From: Elusimicrobiota bacterium
GTDB taxonomy: Bacteria; Elusimicrobiota; Elusimicrobia; FEN-1173
NCBI GenBank assembly: GCA_016715645.1
Contig: JADJZR010000007.1
Span: 124,001-188,000 of the forward strand
DNA: 64,000 bases
Direction of reading: 5' to 3'
Below, in pieces: positions 18,270 through 25,291 of this stretch (position 1 is its first letter; each line of letters opens with the position of its first letter). The translations under genes and the position numbers were made by a program. The notes under the pieces are model-generated. The model was not told the origin of the DNA, did no database searches, and worked only from the letters and a program-made list of their open reading frames with translations.

Positions 18270-18488
18270 CTAAATGGGTTTCGAGCCGCTCGCACCGCCA
18301 GGGGAACTTGACGACGGTCGCGCGTGGTAAGCCTTGCATCTCTCCCAGATATATTCGAAATAGACCCTCGGAAATTCACGCCGCAAATAGGTCGACACCA
18401 TCTCCGTCAGGGTCGTTCCCCGCTTGTGAGCCTCTCGTTCCAATGGGTCATATAGCTCGTCAGCCAGGTGGACAACCAGCCGTTTCAT
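18270..18488 (-). CDS. Ribbon-helix-helix accessory protein of insertion sequence 2
   Basis: This 72-residue protein starts at an ATG that overlaps the transposase stop (ATGA), so it is probably translationally coupled. MKRLVVHLADELYDPLEREA and TLTEMVSTYLRREF form a typical CopG/Arc-type beta-helix-helix unit. It is homologous to the protein at 17235-17480, but here the gene lies downstream of the transposase instead of upstream. A longer open frame continues upstream to 18803 but only within the transposase gene and is not believed. Confidence 0.65.
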   Translation of the reverse strand: MKRLVVHLADELYDPLEREAHKRGTTLTEMVSTYLRREFPRVYFEYIWERCKAYHARPSSSSPGGASGSKPI

Positions 18489-19780
18489 GGCCGCGTCTCC
18501 CTCTCCGGGGGCAAAGACCTCCGACGTGTCTGCGGCACAATAAAGTGCGCCAGCGTGCTCCCCCGCCAAATCACGGAAATCTCCGTGTGCGGCCGCCGTG
18601 GCCCCGTCGGCAGGCGCAGGGCCACCGTCACGGTCTGGCGGATGGGCGCGCCTTTGGGAATTCTCCATGTTTGACCACCGAATTCGATGCTCCCCGTCTT
18701 GTCCACCACACGCTCGTAATGCAACGAGAAAACAAGATCCATCGGCGTTTTGGCCGGAATATCGTTCAAATAGGCCCGCCCGTCCTCCAAGGCTTTCTTC
18801 CATCGTTTATCCGGAATTTCTCCCGTCTCCGCATGCGGGTGTTTCTCGTTGTAGAACGCCACCTCCTCACGCAAGAGCTCGTTGGCTTTCGCCAGAGTCG
18901 TGATCTTGTATCGTTCGCACAAATACGGAACTCTCGACTGAAAATACCCAAACCGTTTTTCAATTTTTCCCTTCGATTCTGGACGGCGGGGCCCCGCCAA
19001 TTTCAACGTGATGTCCAAACTCTTCAGTGCCCGCGAAAACTGCGTGTGACCTTCTGTCGACGGGGCAAAGATGCTGTGGTTGTCGGTGTAATAGGCCAAC
19101 GGACATCCAAAGAGCTCCACCGTCGATCGCACAGTTTGCAGGTGGTTCCAGGACGTGTCCTGCTCCACCAGAATCGCGCCCACTACCTTGCGACTGTGGT
19201 CGTCTTCCGTCATGATCAGCACATCGTTTCGTTGGCGCGCCGGAACCCACCCGTGAATGGAACTGTCGTGCTGGAACAGCATCCCGATTCCGCCCATCTC
19301 GAAGAGAATGAACGGTTTTCGACACGTGTCCACCGCAGGGTCGTAATACCCCTGCGCGATCGCCCACCGCCTCAGCGTATCCCGCTGAAACCGCTTGCCA
19401 AACCGTTGTTCGCACTGTTGCGCCAGAAACGCAAAGTTGTAATGCCCACGAAACGGCTTCGGCGCTTCTGTCCGAATGTAGTTCAACTCCTCTTCCAAAT
19501 ACCCGCGCACCTCCGATGGTAACCGCCCCGCCCCGGTTTCTGGGCGTTGATACAACCACCCTTCCCTCGCACCCTCCCGCCACGTTTTGAGCCATCGGTC
19601 CTTCAGCACATACAACCGCGTTCGGCTGATCCCCAACCATTCCATCGCTTTGGCCGGCGGCATTTTCCTCAGTACGAACTGCTCCACGATGTTCCATACC
19701 GTCCGCCAGCTCATTCGCCGATGCAACTGGTCCCGACTCCGATGGGTTTTCACTCCCTTGCGTATCCGTTTCTCGTCCAT
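18485..19780 (-). CDS. DDE transposase of insertion sequence 2
   Basis: The start at 19780 is chosen because AAGGAGG lies 5 bases before it. The 431-residue product has the same layout as the first transposase: an N-terminal HTH (RMSWRTVWNIVEQFVLRKMP), then an integrase core with Asp in MLFQHDSSIHG, Asp in YYTDNHSIF and Glu in ESKGKIEKRF. It ends with FGGQTWRIPKGAPIRQTV, a beta domain. It appears intact. Its overall similarity to the first transposase is clear but far from identical, so the two elements are relatives, not a recent duplication. Confidence 0.9.
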   Translation of the reverse strand: MDEKRIRKGVKTHRSRDQLHRRMSWRTVWNIVEQFVLRKMPPAKAMEWLGISRTRLYVLKDRWLKTWREGAREGWLYQRPETGAGRLPSEVRGYLEEELNYIRTEAPKPFRGHYNFAFLAQQCEQRFGKRFQRDTLRRWAIAQGYYDPAVDTCRKPFILFEMGGIGMLFQHDSSIHGWVPARQRNDVLIMTEDDHSRKVVGAILVEQDTSWNHLQTVRSTVELFGCPLAYYTDNHSIFAPSTEGHTQFSRALKSLDITLKLAGPRRPESKGKIEKRFGYFQSRVPYLCERYKITTLAKANELLREEVAFYNEKHPHAETGEIPDKRWKKALEDGRAYLNDIPAKTPMDLVFSLHYERVVDKTGSIEFGGQTWRIPKGAPIRQTVTVALRLPTGPRRPHTEISVIWRGSTLAHFIVPQTRRRSLPPERETRP

Positions 19781-20270
19781 GGGCCCCTCCTTCATTTTTT
19801 AACTCGGGGCGCATTCTCTCACCTTCTCGGTGCGCACGTCCATCTCTTTTGTTTTTGCAATCTTCATTGCGACCAGGGACATCCTCAATCCCCTTTGTTT
19901 TTGCAATCACGCCAAGAGATTCGATTCGACGCATCTTTTCGCTGTGAATCCATTCCAATCCCCTTGGTTTTGCAATCACGCCCCTTTTTTCCCGATTTCG
20001 CCTTCTTTGGTCTTCTCGGTTTCGCTCCACCGCGGCCGGGTGTTTGTTTCGCCACTCCCGCCAATACCCCGGATTCTTTTTGCGCCACGCCGCTCTCTTC
20101 TCCGCGCTCGCGCCTACGCTCAATGGATTTTTCTCTCGCCACAGGCGCCACAATTCAAGCGCCCTCGCTTTTCGGCAGGATTCCTTTGAACAGACTTTTT
20201 GTCGTCGATGGGATCGGCTATACGGGGAGAACAGCTCGCCGCAGACGCGGCACGTCTTTCGTCTCTTCAT
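18960..20270 (-). CDS. Zinc-finger-like accessory protein of insertion sequence 2 (reading frame runs on through the transposase gene)
   Basis: The N-terminal ~150 residues are homologous to the protein at 17516-17911: CRVCGELFSPYSRSHRRQKV with CSKESC, then NPGYWREWRNKHPAAVERN, then a repeat region with GVIAK units. Unlike its homologue, the frame has no stop before the transposase gene and stays open for another ~280 residues, ending at 18960 inside the transposase in another frame. That extension reads as an overlapping shadow and is unlikely to be functional protein. The real product may be the 5' part only, or the stop may have been lost. Coordinates beyond 19781 leftwards are therefore doubtful. 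Confidence 0.45.
   Translation of the reverse strand: MKRRKTCRVCGELFSPYSRSHRRQKVCSKESCRKARALELWRLWREKNPLSVGASAEKRAAWRKKNPGYWREWRNKHPAAVERNREDQRRRNREKRGVIAKPRGLEWIHSEKMRRIESLGVIAKTKGIEDVPGRNEDCKNKRDGRAHREGERMRPELKNEGGAHGRETDTQGSENPSESGPVASANELADGMEHRGAVRTEENAAGQSDGMVGDQPNAVVCAEGPMAQNVAGGCEGRVVVSTPRNRGGAVTIGGARVFGRGVELHSDRSAEAVSWALQLCVSGATVRTTVWQAVSAGYAEAVGDRAGVLRPCGGHVSKTVHSLRDGRNRDAVPARQFHSRVGSGAPTKRCADHDGRRPQSQGSGRDSGGAGHVLEPPANCAIDGGALWMSVGLLHRQPQHLCPVDRRSHAVFAGTEEFGHHVEIGGAPPSRIEGKN
19847..19984 (+). repeat. Three copies of a TTTGTTTTTGCAATC repeat inside insertion sequence 2
   Basis: Related units end in GCAATC at 19857, 19903 and 19972; the last two extend to CCCCTT(T/G)G..TTTTGCAATCACGCC. 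They sit in the 3' part of the zinc-finger-like gene, as do the TTTTGTTTTGCAAGAA repeats of the first element. Confidence 0.65.
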
Positions 20271-20402
20271 GGGGGTTCACATCCCCATCAAGATTACAGC
20301 TTTATTTTATCGGGAACACCGGGGTAGAGAGGAACTTCCTTGACCCTTCTTTTGAAACCTTTCAGAAAGAACCTGTCAAAAATTTAGACCAGCGCTGAAC
20401 CC

Positions 20403-20428
20403 TGTCCCGTTTTCAACGCGACAGGACA
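20403..20428 (+). repeat. Right terminal inverted repeat of insertion sequence 2
   Basis: TGTCCCGTTTTCAACGCGAC followed by AGGACA, the inverted partner of 18102-18126. Confidence 0.85.
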
Positions 20429-20556
20429 AGACGGATTACACAGTGTTTCAACCAGGTTCTTCAGGCGATTTGAGCACGATTTTGTGTTGGTAGCGGGGCC
20501 GGCACTGAGACTGAATCCGGGACGTGTGTGTTCCCGCAGGGAGGAAGGCTTTCTTG

Positions 20557-20562
20557 TATAAT
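20557..20562 (+). promoter_or_regulatory. Possible -10 box for the 20601 gene pair
   Basis: A perfect TATAAT lies 39 bases before the ATG at 20601. No good -35 element is visible at 16-18 bases upstream, so this is tentative. The ATG is preceded by GGGGGGAG, a good ribosome binding site. The rest of 20429-20600 shows nothing else. Confidence 0.35.
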
Positions 20563-20600
20563 TTCTTCGTGGTCAAGTCGTTCACTCGGGGGGAGTATCC

Positions 20601-20897
20601 ATGGCCAACTCAATCAAAAAAAATCTGATCCCTTTTGCCGCGAAATACGTCTGGTGGAAATCTCCCGACGAAGCGATTGAATACCCAGAACGCGTGGTGG
20701 CCTATGTGCTGAATTCAGGGACTTTTGAAGATGTTCAAAAAATTGTCGGCCTTATGGGCGAAGACTACTTGAGAGGGGTAGTGGAACGCGCGGAGGTTGG
20801 GTGGTTTAATGAAAGATCGTGGCACTACTGGCACTATCGGCTGGGGATGGCCAAACCAAACGAAGTCCCCGAAATGAAACGGCGGAGAGTCGCTTGA
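20601..20897 (+). CDS. Small protein paired with an AbiEii-like nucleotidyltransferase (candidate antitoxin)
   Basis: This 98-residue protein (LIPFAAKYVWWKSPDEAIEY, then DVQKIVGLMGEDYLRGVVER) resembles the DUF6922-type proteins that often sit just upstream of AbiEii/AbiGii-family nucleotidyltransferases. The start has a good ribosome binding site (GGGGAG). Its TGA overlaps the likely TTG start of the next gene. It is one of few plus-strand genes in this part of the window and adjoins an insertion sequence, consistent with an accessory module. An antitoxin role is inferred from position. Confidence 0.6.
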   Translation: MANSIKKNLIPFAAKYVWWKSPDEAIEYPERVVAYVLNSGTFEDVQKIVGLMGEDYLRGVVERAEVGWFNERSWHYWHYRLGMAKPNEVPEMKRRRVA

Positions 20898-21589
20898 TAA
20901 AAAGATTCAAACCTATTAAACGCGTATTGCCGAAAGCCCAGTTGAGCCTCTGGCCTCAATTAAAACCCACAACGACTCTTGGCCTTGTGTTGTATGGCGG
21001 TACAGCCATCGCCCTTCGACTTGGACATCGCTCGTCGGTTGATTTCGATTTCTTCACGAGCGCCCCTTTGGATAAAAAAGCGATTCGTGACCGCCTCCCA
21101 ATAGTGAACCGGGGCGAAGTGACCCAAGAAGATCCAAACACGTTAAGCCTCCTTACTCATCCGGTTGGCCTCGAAAGCTCGAACGTAAAATTATCTTTTT
21201 TTGGCGGGCTTCGTCTGGGACGCGTGGGAACACCGGAGAGAACGCAAGATGAGGTTCTCGATGTGGCCTCCTTGGACGACTTAATGGCAACGAAGTTGGT
21301 CGTTATTATGAACCGCATCGAATCAAAAGATTACCAGGACATTGCGGCCATGATTAGCGCCGGTGTGCGGTTGGATAAGGGGCTCGCGACCGCGACCTTA
21401 ATGCACCCCCACGCTTTTCAACCTCAAGAAAGCCTACGCGCGTTGACTTTTTTTGAGGGGGGAGATTTGAAAAAACTCTCTCGGTCCGAAAAAACGACCC
21501 TTATCGAAGCATCACGGAGTGTTCGAGACCTCCCACCCCTCCCACCCCTGACCCCCTATTTGGGGACTGAACCTCTTCTCTCTGAATAA
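20894..21589 (+). CDS. AbiEii/AbiGii-family nucleotidyltransferase (candidate toxin)
   Basis: About 231 residues from the TTG at 20894, which overlaps the preceding stop and has GGAG 7 bases upstream; an ATG at 20819 in the same frame would overlap the upstream gene by 79 bases and is less likely. The core GLVLYGGTAIALRLGHRSSVDFDFF contains the nucleotidyltransferase signature GG(T)A..LR followed by the paired acidic metal ligands D-x-D. VASLDDLMATKLVVIMNRIESKDYQDI is the conserved helical motif of AbiEii proteins. Such proteins act as toxins in type IV-like toxin-antitoxin or phage-defence pairs. The tail is Pro-rich (PPLPPLTPYLG). Confidence 0.7.
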   Translation: MIKRFKPIKRVLPKAQLSLWPQLKPTTTLGLVLYGGTAIALRLGHRSSVDFDFFTSAPLDKKAIRDRLPIVNRGEVTQEDPNTLSLLTHPVGLESSNVKLSFFGGLRLGRVGTPERTQDEVLDVASLDDLMATKLVVIMNRIESKDYQDIAAMISAGVRLDKGLATATLMHPHAFQPQESLRALTFFEGGDLKKLSRSEKTTLIEASRSVRDLPPLPPLTPYLGTEPLLSE

Positions 21590-21604
21590 TAAGGGCCCGC
21601 GCAG

Positions 21605-21727
21605 AAATAAGTTGAACATCTGGCCGAGTTGATTTTGAGCCGAGCCGACGCGACGAGAGGCGAGCATACCGTGGGGTATGTAAGCCGAGCGACACAAAGG
21701 CGCAGGCCAAATGTTGAAGTTATTATT
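21605..21727. repeat. Large imperfect inverted repeat in the intergenic region (MITE-like hairpin)
   Basis: The outer arms AAATAAGTTGAACATCTGGC (21605-21625) and the reverse complement of 21705-21727 match at 16 or more positions. The centre contains a perfect 6-bp stem CATACC-GTGG-GGTATG (21665-21680). The 21590-21834 gap otherwise holds no gene. It may be a non-autonomous mobile repeat or a structured RNA/terminator between the convergent genes at 20894 and 21835. Confidence 0.5.
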
Positions 21728-21834
21728 GAACGGCTCCTAAGGGCCTGTGACGACGTGACCGATGATCAACGCCAGCAAGGGCCCAAATCTTTGCAACAAG
21801 TTTGGAACGCGCTTCGTAGAAAGGGTGGGAAGAT

Positions 21835-23814
21835 TCACGGAGACATCCATTCCCAGGCACTGCGGTGTTCGCCGTGGGTTTGGACATAATCGAGGAACGC
21901 TTCGTAGAATTTGTGGCGGCCGATGGTGGCGGAATCGCCGACCACAATCAACAGACGACGCGCGCGGGTCATGGCCACGTTCATTCGGCGGGTGTCCGAC
22001 AGAAAACCCACTTCTCCGGTTTCGTTCGACCGCACCAAAGATAAAAGAATAACCTCTTTCTCCCGGCCCTGGAACCCGTCCACGGTTCCCACCTCCAGTT
22101 TCGGGGGCACCGCGTGCCTTAACTTTCGCACCTGGGCCGCGTAGGGGCTGATCAACGCCGCCCAATGGGGTTTCACGCCCGCTTCAGCCAGTTCGTCCCA
22201 TAACTTCAACACCAGGCGGGCTTCACCCTCGTTTTCCCGGCTGTCCAACAGCTCGTTCCACGTTTCCGAATAACCCGTCCCGGCGGTGTCGATAAAAATC
22301 AGCCGTGCGCCGGTCAAACCCGTCGGTGTCACGTGGGGGATGTCCAAAAGCGAATGATCTTTCACGGTGTCGTGGGCGATCAGTTGATTTTTATAAAACT
22401 GCGCCGACGAAAAACCCATAATTTGTTCGTTCATCCGATACTGGACGCGCAACAGGGTTTGAAGTTGGTCCGGCAAAGTGGGCTGGAGCCGTTCCATCAG
22501 CGTGGTGCGAAGGCCACGGTCCCCGGCTTCTTGGGAATGGATCGTGGGCGGCAACTGCAACGGGTCCCCCGCCATCACCACTTTGCCCGCCAACAAAATC
22601 GGGATCCACGACAGGGGTTCCGTGGATTGGCTGGCTTCGTCCATGCACACCAAATCAAACCGTTCCGAGGCCAAGATCTGCCCGATCCCCCCATGGGTCG
22701 CCAGCACCACATCCGCTTGATGAATGATCCGCTTTGAAATGGATTTTTCCATGGCCCGGGCTTCTTTCCAGAGGGCTTTGATTTCTTTCTTCAGCGCCTT
22801 GTCTTCTTCCATGGTCAATCGCCCGTGTTTGCGCAGACGTTGAACCGCCAGCCGTTCGCGATCTTGGTCCATGAGTCGAATCACTTTTTGGTCCGGATGT
22901 TCGTCCAGTTGGGCCATCAGGGTGGCGTGACGCAAATTCTCTAAAATCCTCGCCGGGTGGCCCAACCGGACCACGTTCAGGCCCGCGTCCAATAACTTTT
23001 CCAACATGTTATCCACCGCAATGTTCGACGGCGCCGTGGCCAGCACGGATTTCCCTTGGGCCACCGTTTGGCGAATGATCTCGGCCAACACGGTGGTTTT
23101 GCCCGTCCCCGGCGGCCCATGAACCAGCGCAATATCCCGTGCCGCCAAAGCCGACCGCACAGCCTGCCGTTGAAACTCGTTAAGCCGTTCGTTAAAAAAC
23201 GGTCCTGACACCGACGAGGGGGGAGCAGCGTTTTCTGGGACGGTGACATTCAAGTCCCTCACCTGTCCCTTCGGGACATCCTCTCCCAAGGGGAGAGGAA
23301 TGGCCTGGCCCAAGGCCGGGGGCCTGTTGCCGAGCAGGATGTCGCGCAGTTCGCCCAGCCGACCCTTTTCGCGCAAGGCAATGTCCAACGCCCGGCGCAT
23401 GCGCTTGTAGGTGGCGTCGGATCCCAGCAAATCAATCCGGCATTTTCCCGTGGGTTCTTCCAACAAATCGTCGTTAAGAGCCACGGTCACGCGGTAATCT
23501 TCCACGGAATATAACGTCCCGTCCCTGGAAAAGTCACCGTTCACAAACGTCACCCGCACCAGGTCGCCCTGGTCCATGGCATGAAACGGGGAGAGGGCTT
23601 CGCCCTGGGCTGGACGGGTGAGCACAAGAAGGGGCATGTTGCCCACGCCCACGTCCCGTTGCTCAATGGTCAGTCGGGTCACCGTTTTGCCCAACTGCTC
23701 GCGCATCTCAACGGGCCAACGGTCCAGTTCCCGTTTGTTTTCCTCTTTTTCCGCCTCCCGCTCCATTTCGAGCAGGTCCATGAGGGTGTTAAAATGAAGA
23801 TCGGGATCGATCAT
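21835..23814 (-). CDS. SF1 (Upf1/DNA2-like) DNA/RNA helicase
   Basis: This 659-residue protein has a beta-barrel N-terminal region (residues ~50-140) and then a two-domain SF1 helicase. Motif I is VHGPPGTGKTT, motif Ia TAPSNIAVDNM, motif II DLVCMDEASQ, motif III VVMAGDPLQLPP, motif V GTVDGFQGREKEVI and motif VI MNVAMTRARR. This is the IGHMBP2/Upf1-like layout with ATP-dependent unwinding of nucleic acid. The TGA of the gene is followed directly by the intergenic hairpin. It overlaps the DUF4325 gene end by 4 bases, so the three genes to its right may share its transcript. Confidence 0.85.
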   Translation of the reverse strand: MIDPDLHFNTLMDLLEMEREAEKEENKRELDRWPVEMREQLGKTVTRLTIEQRDVGVGNMPLLVLTRPAQGEALSPFHAMDQGDLVRVTFVNGDFSRDGTLYSVEDYRVTVALNDDLLEEPTGKCRIDLLGSDATYKRMRRALDIALREKGRLGELRDILLGNRPPALGQAIPLPLGEDVPKGQVRDLNVTVPENAAPPSSVSGPFFNERLNEFQRQAVRSALAARDIALVHGPPGTGKTTVLAEIIRQTVAQGKSVLATAPSNIAVDNMLEKLLDAGLNVVRLGHPARILENLRHATLMAQLDEHPDQKVIRLMDQDRERLAVQRLRKHGRLTMEEDKALKKEIKALWKEARAMEKSISKRIIHQADVVLATHGGIGQILASERFDLVCMDEASQSTEPLSWIPILLAGKVVMAGDPLQLPPTIHSQEAGDRGLRTTLMERLQPTLPDQLQTLLRVQYRMNEQIMGFSSAQFYKNQLIAHDTVKDHSLLDIPHVTPTGLTGARLIFIDTAGTGYSETWNELLDSRENEGEARLVLKLWDELAEAGVKPHWAALISPYAAQVRKLRHAVPPKLEVGTVDGFQGREKEVILLSLVRSNETGEVGFLSDTRRMNVAMTRARRLLIVVGDSATIGRHKFYEAFLDYVQTHGEHRSAWEWMSP

Positions 23815-24092
23815 GGGGAAGGGCGATGGGTCGCATCAATGATTTTCAATGACTCGATCACAGACAGGTTATCGGTTGGCAGGCAAATAACTCTTTCCTT
23901 TCCGAAATCATTTTGGAGAGACGTGAGCACTTCGTCGAGCCAGGAAGGACCGACGGCCAAAACCCCGCTGAAATCCAGTTCGACCTTCTCACGGGGCCCC
24001 GGACGGAGGGTGGACTTCATGACAAGGGCCGCCTCTCGCCCGGCCGGGCGCGATGACAGAATTGTTCCGAATTTTTTAATTTGGATTTTCAT
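23811..24092 (-). CDS. DUF4325 STAS-like protein
   Basis: The 93-residue product starts at the ATG at 24092, which overlaps the stop of the HATPase gene (ATGA). KVELDFSGVLAVGPSWLDEVL and NDFGKERVICLPTDN match the STAS-like DUF4325 fold, which resembles anti-anti-sigma factors. Proteins of this family are commonly encoded directly after an HTH/HATPase protein, as here. The pair may work like a partner-switching kinase and its STAS target. Confidence 0.7.
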   Translation of the reverse strand: MKIQIKKFGTILSSRPAGREAALVMKSTLRPGPREKVELDFSGVLAVGPSWLDEVLTSLQNDFGKERVICLPTDNLSVIESLKIIDATHRPSP

Positions 24093-24874
24093 TTCAGACT
24101 CCACACGACCAGCGTAACGGTGCCCGGCCAGGGGGTGGTCGGCTTCTCTAAATAGGATCGGCATTCCGGCCCCAAAGGTCCGTAATCGACAAGGCCTTGC
24201 CCTGAACGGCAGGCAATACCGCACTGGGGATACAACGAGAGGGTTCCCCTGACAAACTTTAGACCATTTCCCCTATTTTCGGGGGCTCGGCCAGAAATAA
24301 CCTGCTCAAACGCCACACGCAGAGCCTCTTGCTCGCCCACTATTTTCGGCAACACGCGCTCAATGGATCGGAATATTCCCTGCCCCCGGTCAGCAATGAG
24401 TGTCCATGCTTTTTTTCCGGTCACCTGGATTTCGAACCAACATCCCGGGCTGTCCCTCCACTTTCCAAGATTGTGGTCAAAACAGTTGTTCCCAATCTCT
24501 CCAACAGCCGAGATAAGCAAGGGAATTTCACGATCCGACAGACCCTCTTTTGATAGGGCTGAAATTCGGGCCAACCGGCCCAAAAACACATCCCGGGATT
24601 CGCACACCCATTGCGAGGGACTTTGACCGGGAGGAGCGGCCGACGTCGCCCACCGGATGGCCGCATCGAATCGGGGAATCCCGGCGACGACATAGCGCGT
24701 CGTGGGCCCCCGGCCCACCACCTCCAATTTTCCCGAAGAAAGCAAGGCGCGCAAATGGTAATGCACCGCCTGCGCGGTAACGCCCAGGTGACGAACCATC
24801 TCCACAGGCCGGACCCCCTCGGCGCACCGGGATCTGATCAGAGCCATGATTTTACGACGGGTGTCTGTTTTCAT
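24089..24874 (-). CDS. Winged-HTH and GHKL ATPase regulator
   Basis: This 261-residue protein has a winged helix-turn-helix at residues ~8-62 (PVEMVRHLGVTAQAVHYHLR, then VVGRGPTTRYV). A GHKL-type ATPase domain follows from ~115: the N box is LISAVGEIGNNCFDHNLG, the G1 box ADRGQGI and the G2 box ENRGNGLKFVRG. It is the sensor or kinase-like half of an HATPase/DUF4325 pair. A palindrome TTATAG-TTTA-CTATAA lies 5 bases upstream of its start, adjacent to a TATAAT, which suggests autorepression. Its start has almost no leader and no good ribosome binding site. Confidence 0.75.
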   Translation of the reverse strand: MKTDTRRKIMALIRSRCAEGVRPVEMVRHLGVTAQAVHYHLRALLSSGKLEVVGRGPTTRYVVAGIPRFDAAIRWATSAAPPGQSPSQWVCESRDVFLGRLARISALSKEGLSDREIPLLISAVGEIGNNCFDHNLGKWRDSPGCWFEIQVTGKKAWTLIADRGQGIFRSIERVLPKIVGEQEALRVAFEQVISGRAPENRGNGLKFVRGTLSLYPQCGIACRSGQGLVDYGPLGPECRSYLEKPTTPWPGTVTLVVWSLK

Positions 24875-24878
24875 ATTT

Positions 24879-24894
24879 TATAGTTTACTATAAA
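24879..24894. promoter_or_regulatory. Palindromic operator and -10 box upstream of the HTH-HATPase gene
   Basis: TTATAG-TTTA-CTATAA is a perfect 6-bp inverted repeat with a 4-base spacer. On the minus strand a TATAAT sits directly upstream of it (24895-24900), so the palindrome would cover the transcription start. This is where an autorepressor with a winged HTH would bind. Confidence 0.55.
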
Positions 24895-24934
24895 TTATAA
24901 ACAATAATACAACGTCGAGAACGGATTCCCATTA

Positions 24935-25291
24935 TCAGGGCCGTTGGATTTGAATACCGGCCCAGGCCAGGCCGGGAAGAGCGCGCTTTTTGACAAGGAC
25001 CGTCACTGAATTTAAACCGTAAGCGCCCAGCAACAGGTCGGCGGCTTGTTCGGCCACGGCTTCCGCCAGTTTAAATGTGCGGGGTTCCAACGTGTTTTTA
25101 AGTAACGAGCACGCCGCGGCGTAATCCACGGTGGCATCCAAGGAATCGGTTCGGCCCGCTTCGTTCAGCGGCAAATGCAGAGCCGCGTCCATTTCAATTC
25201 GTTGGGCAAAGGCCCGCTCGGCGTCGGTGCATCCCACTTTCAGCCACAGTTCAAGGCCGGACAAAATAATTTGGTCGGTTGGTTGAGTCAC
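24935..25291 (-). CDS. folB: Dihydroneopterin aldolase
   Basis: This 118-residue protein has the length and motifs of FolB, which converts dihydroneopterin to hydroxymethyl-dihydropterin and glycolaldehyde in folate synthesis. Seen: IILSGLELWLKVGCTDAERA at the N-terminus, DSLDATVDYAAACSLLK (the Glu/Asp-Tyr substrate region), FKLAEAVAEQAADLLL and VTVLVKKRALPGLAWAGIQI with the conserved Lys. It overlaps the upstream gene by 4 bases and ends an operon with an SGNH esterase and a permease. No other folate gene is in the window. Confidence 0.85.
   Translation of the reverse strand: MTQPTDQIILSGLELWLKVGCTDAERAFAQRIEMDAALHLPLNEAGRTDSLDATVDYAAACSLLKNTLEPRTFKLAEAVAEQAADLLLGAYGLNSVTVLVKKRALPGLAWAGIQIQRP

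Larger units (their letters stand above)
18102..20428 (-). mobile_element. Insertion sequence 2 (IS1202/ISNCY-like, ~2.3 kb)
   Basis: Nearly perfect inverted repeats of 25-26 bases (18102-18126 and 20403-20428) enclose a zinc-finger-like gene, a DDE transposase and a ribbon-helix-helix gene on the minus strand. The element lies 14 bases from the first one. The region 20271-20402 between the first gene and the right repeat shows no gene. No direct repeat matching the left flank is seen to the right of 20428. Confidence 0.8.

Noticed and set aside
18308..19522. 404-residue plus-strand frame across the second transposase
   Set aside because: It is antisense to a clear DDE transposase and its sequence is Arg/Pro-rich without any fold pattern; it reflects GC-rich composition.
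17541..19984. CRISPR-like array
   Set aside because: The repeats are too few, unevenly spaced and inside IS genes; there are no cas genes in the window.
19547..20398. 283-residue plus-strand frame
   Set aside because: Antisense to the zinc-finger-like gene and transposase start; Pro/Phe/Arg-rich with no ribosome binding site or family resemblance.
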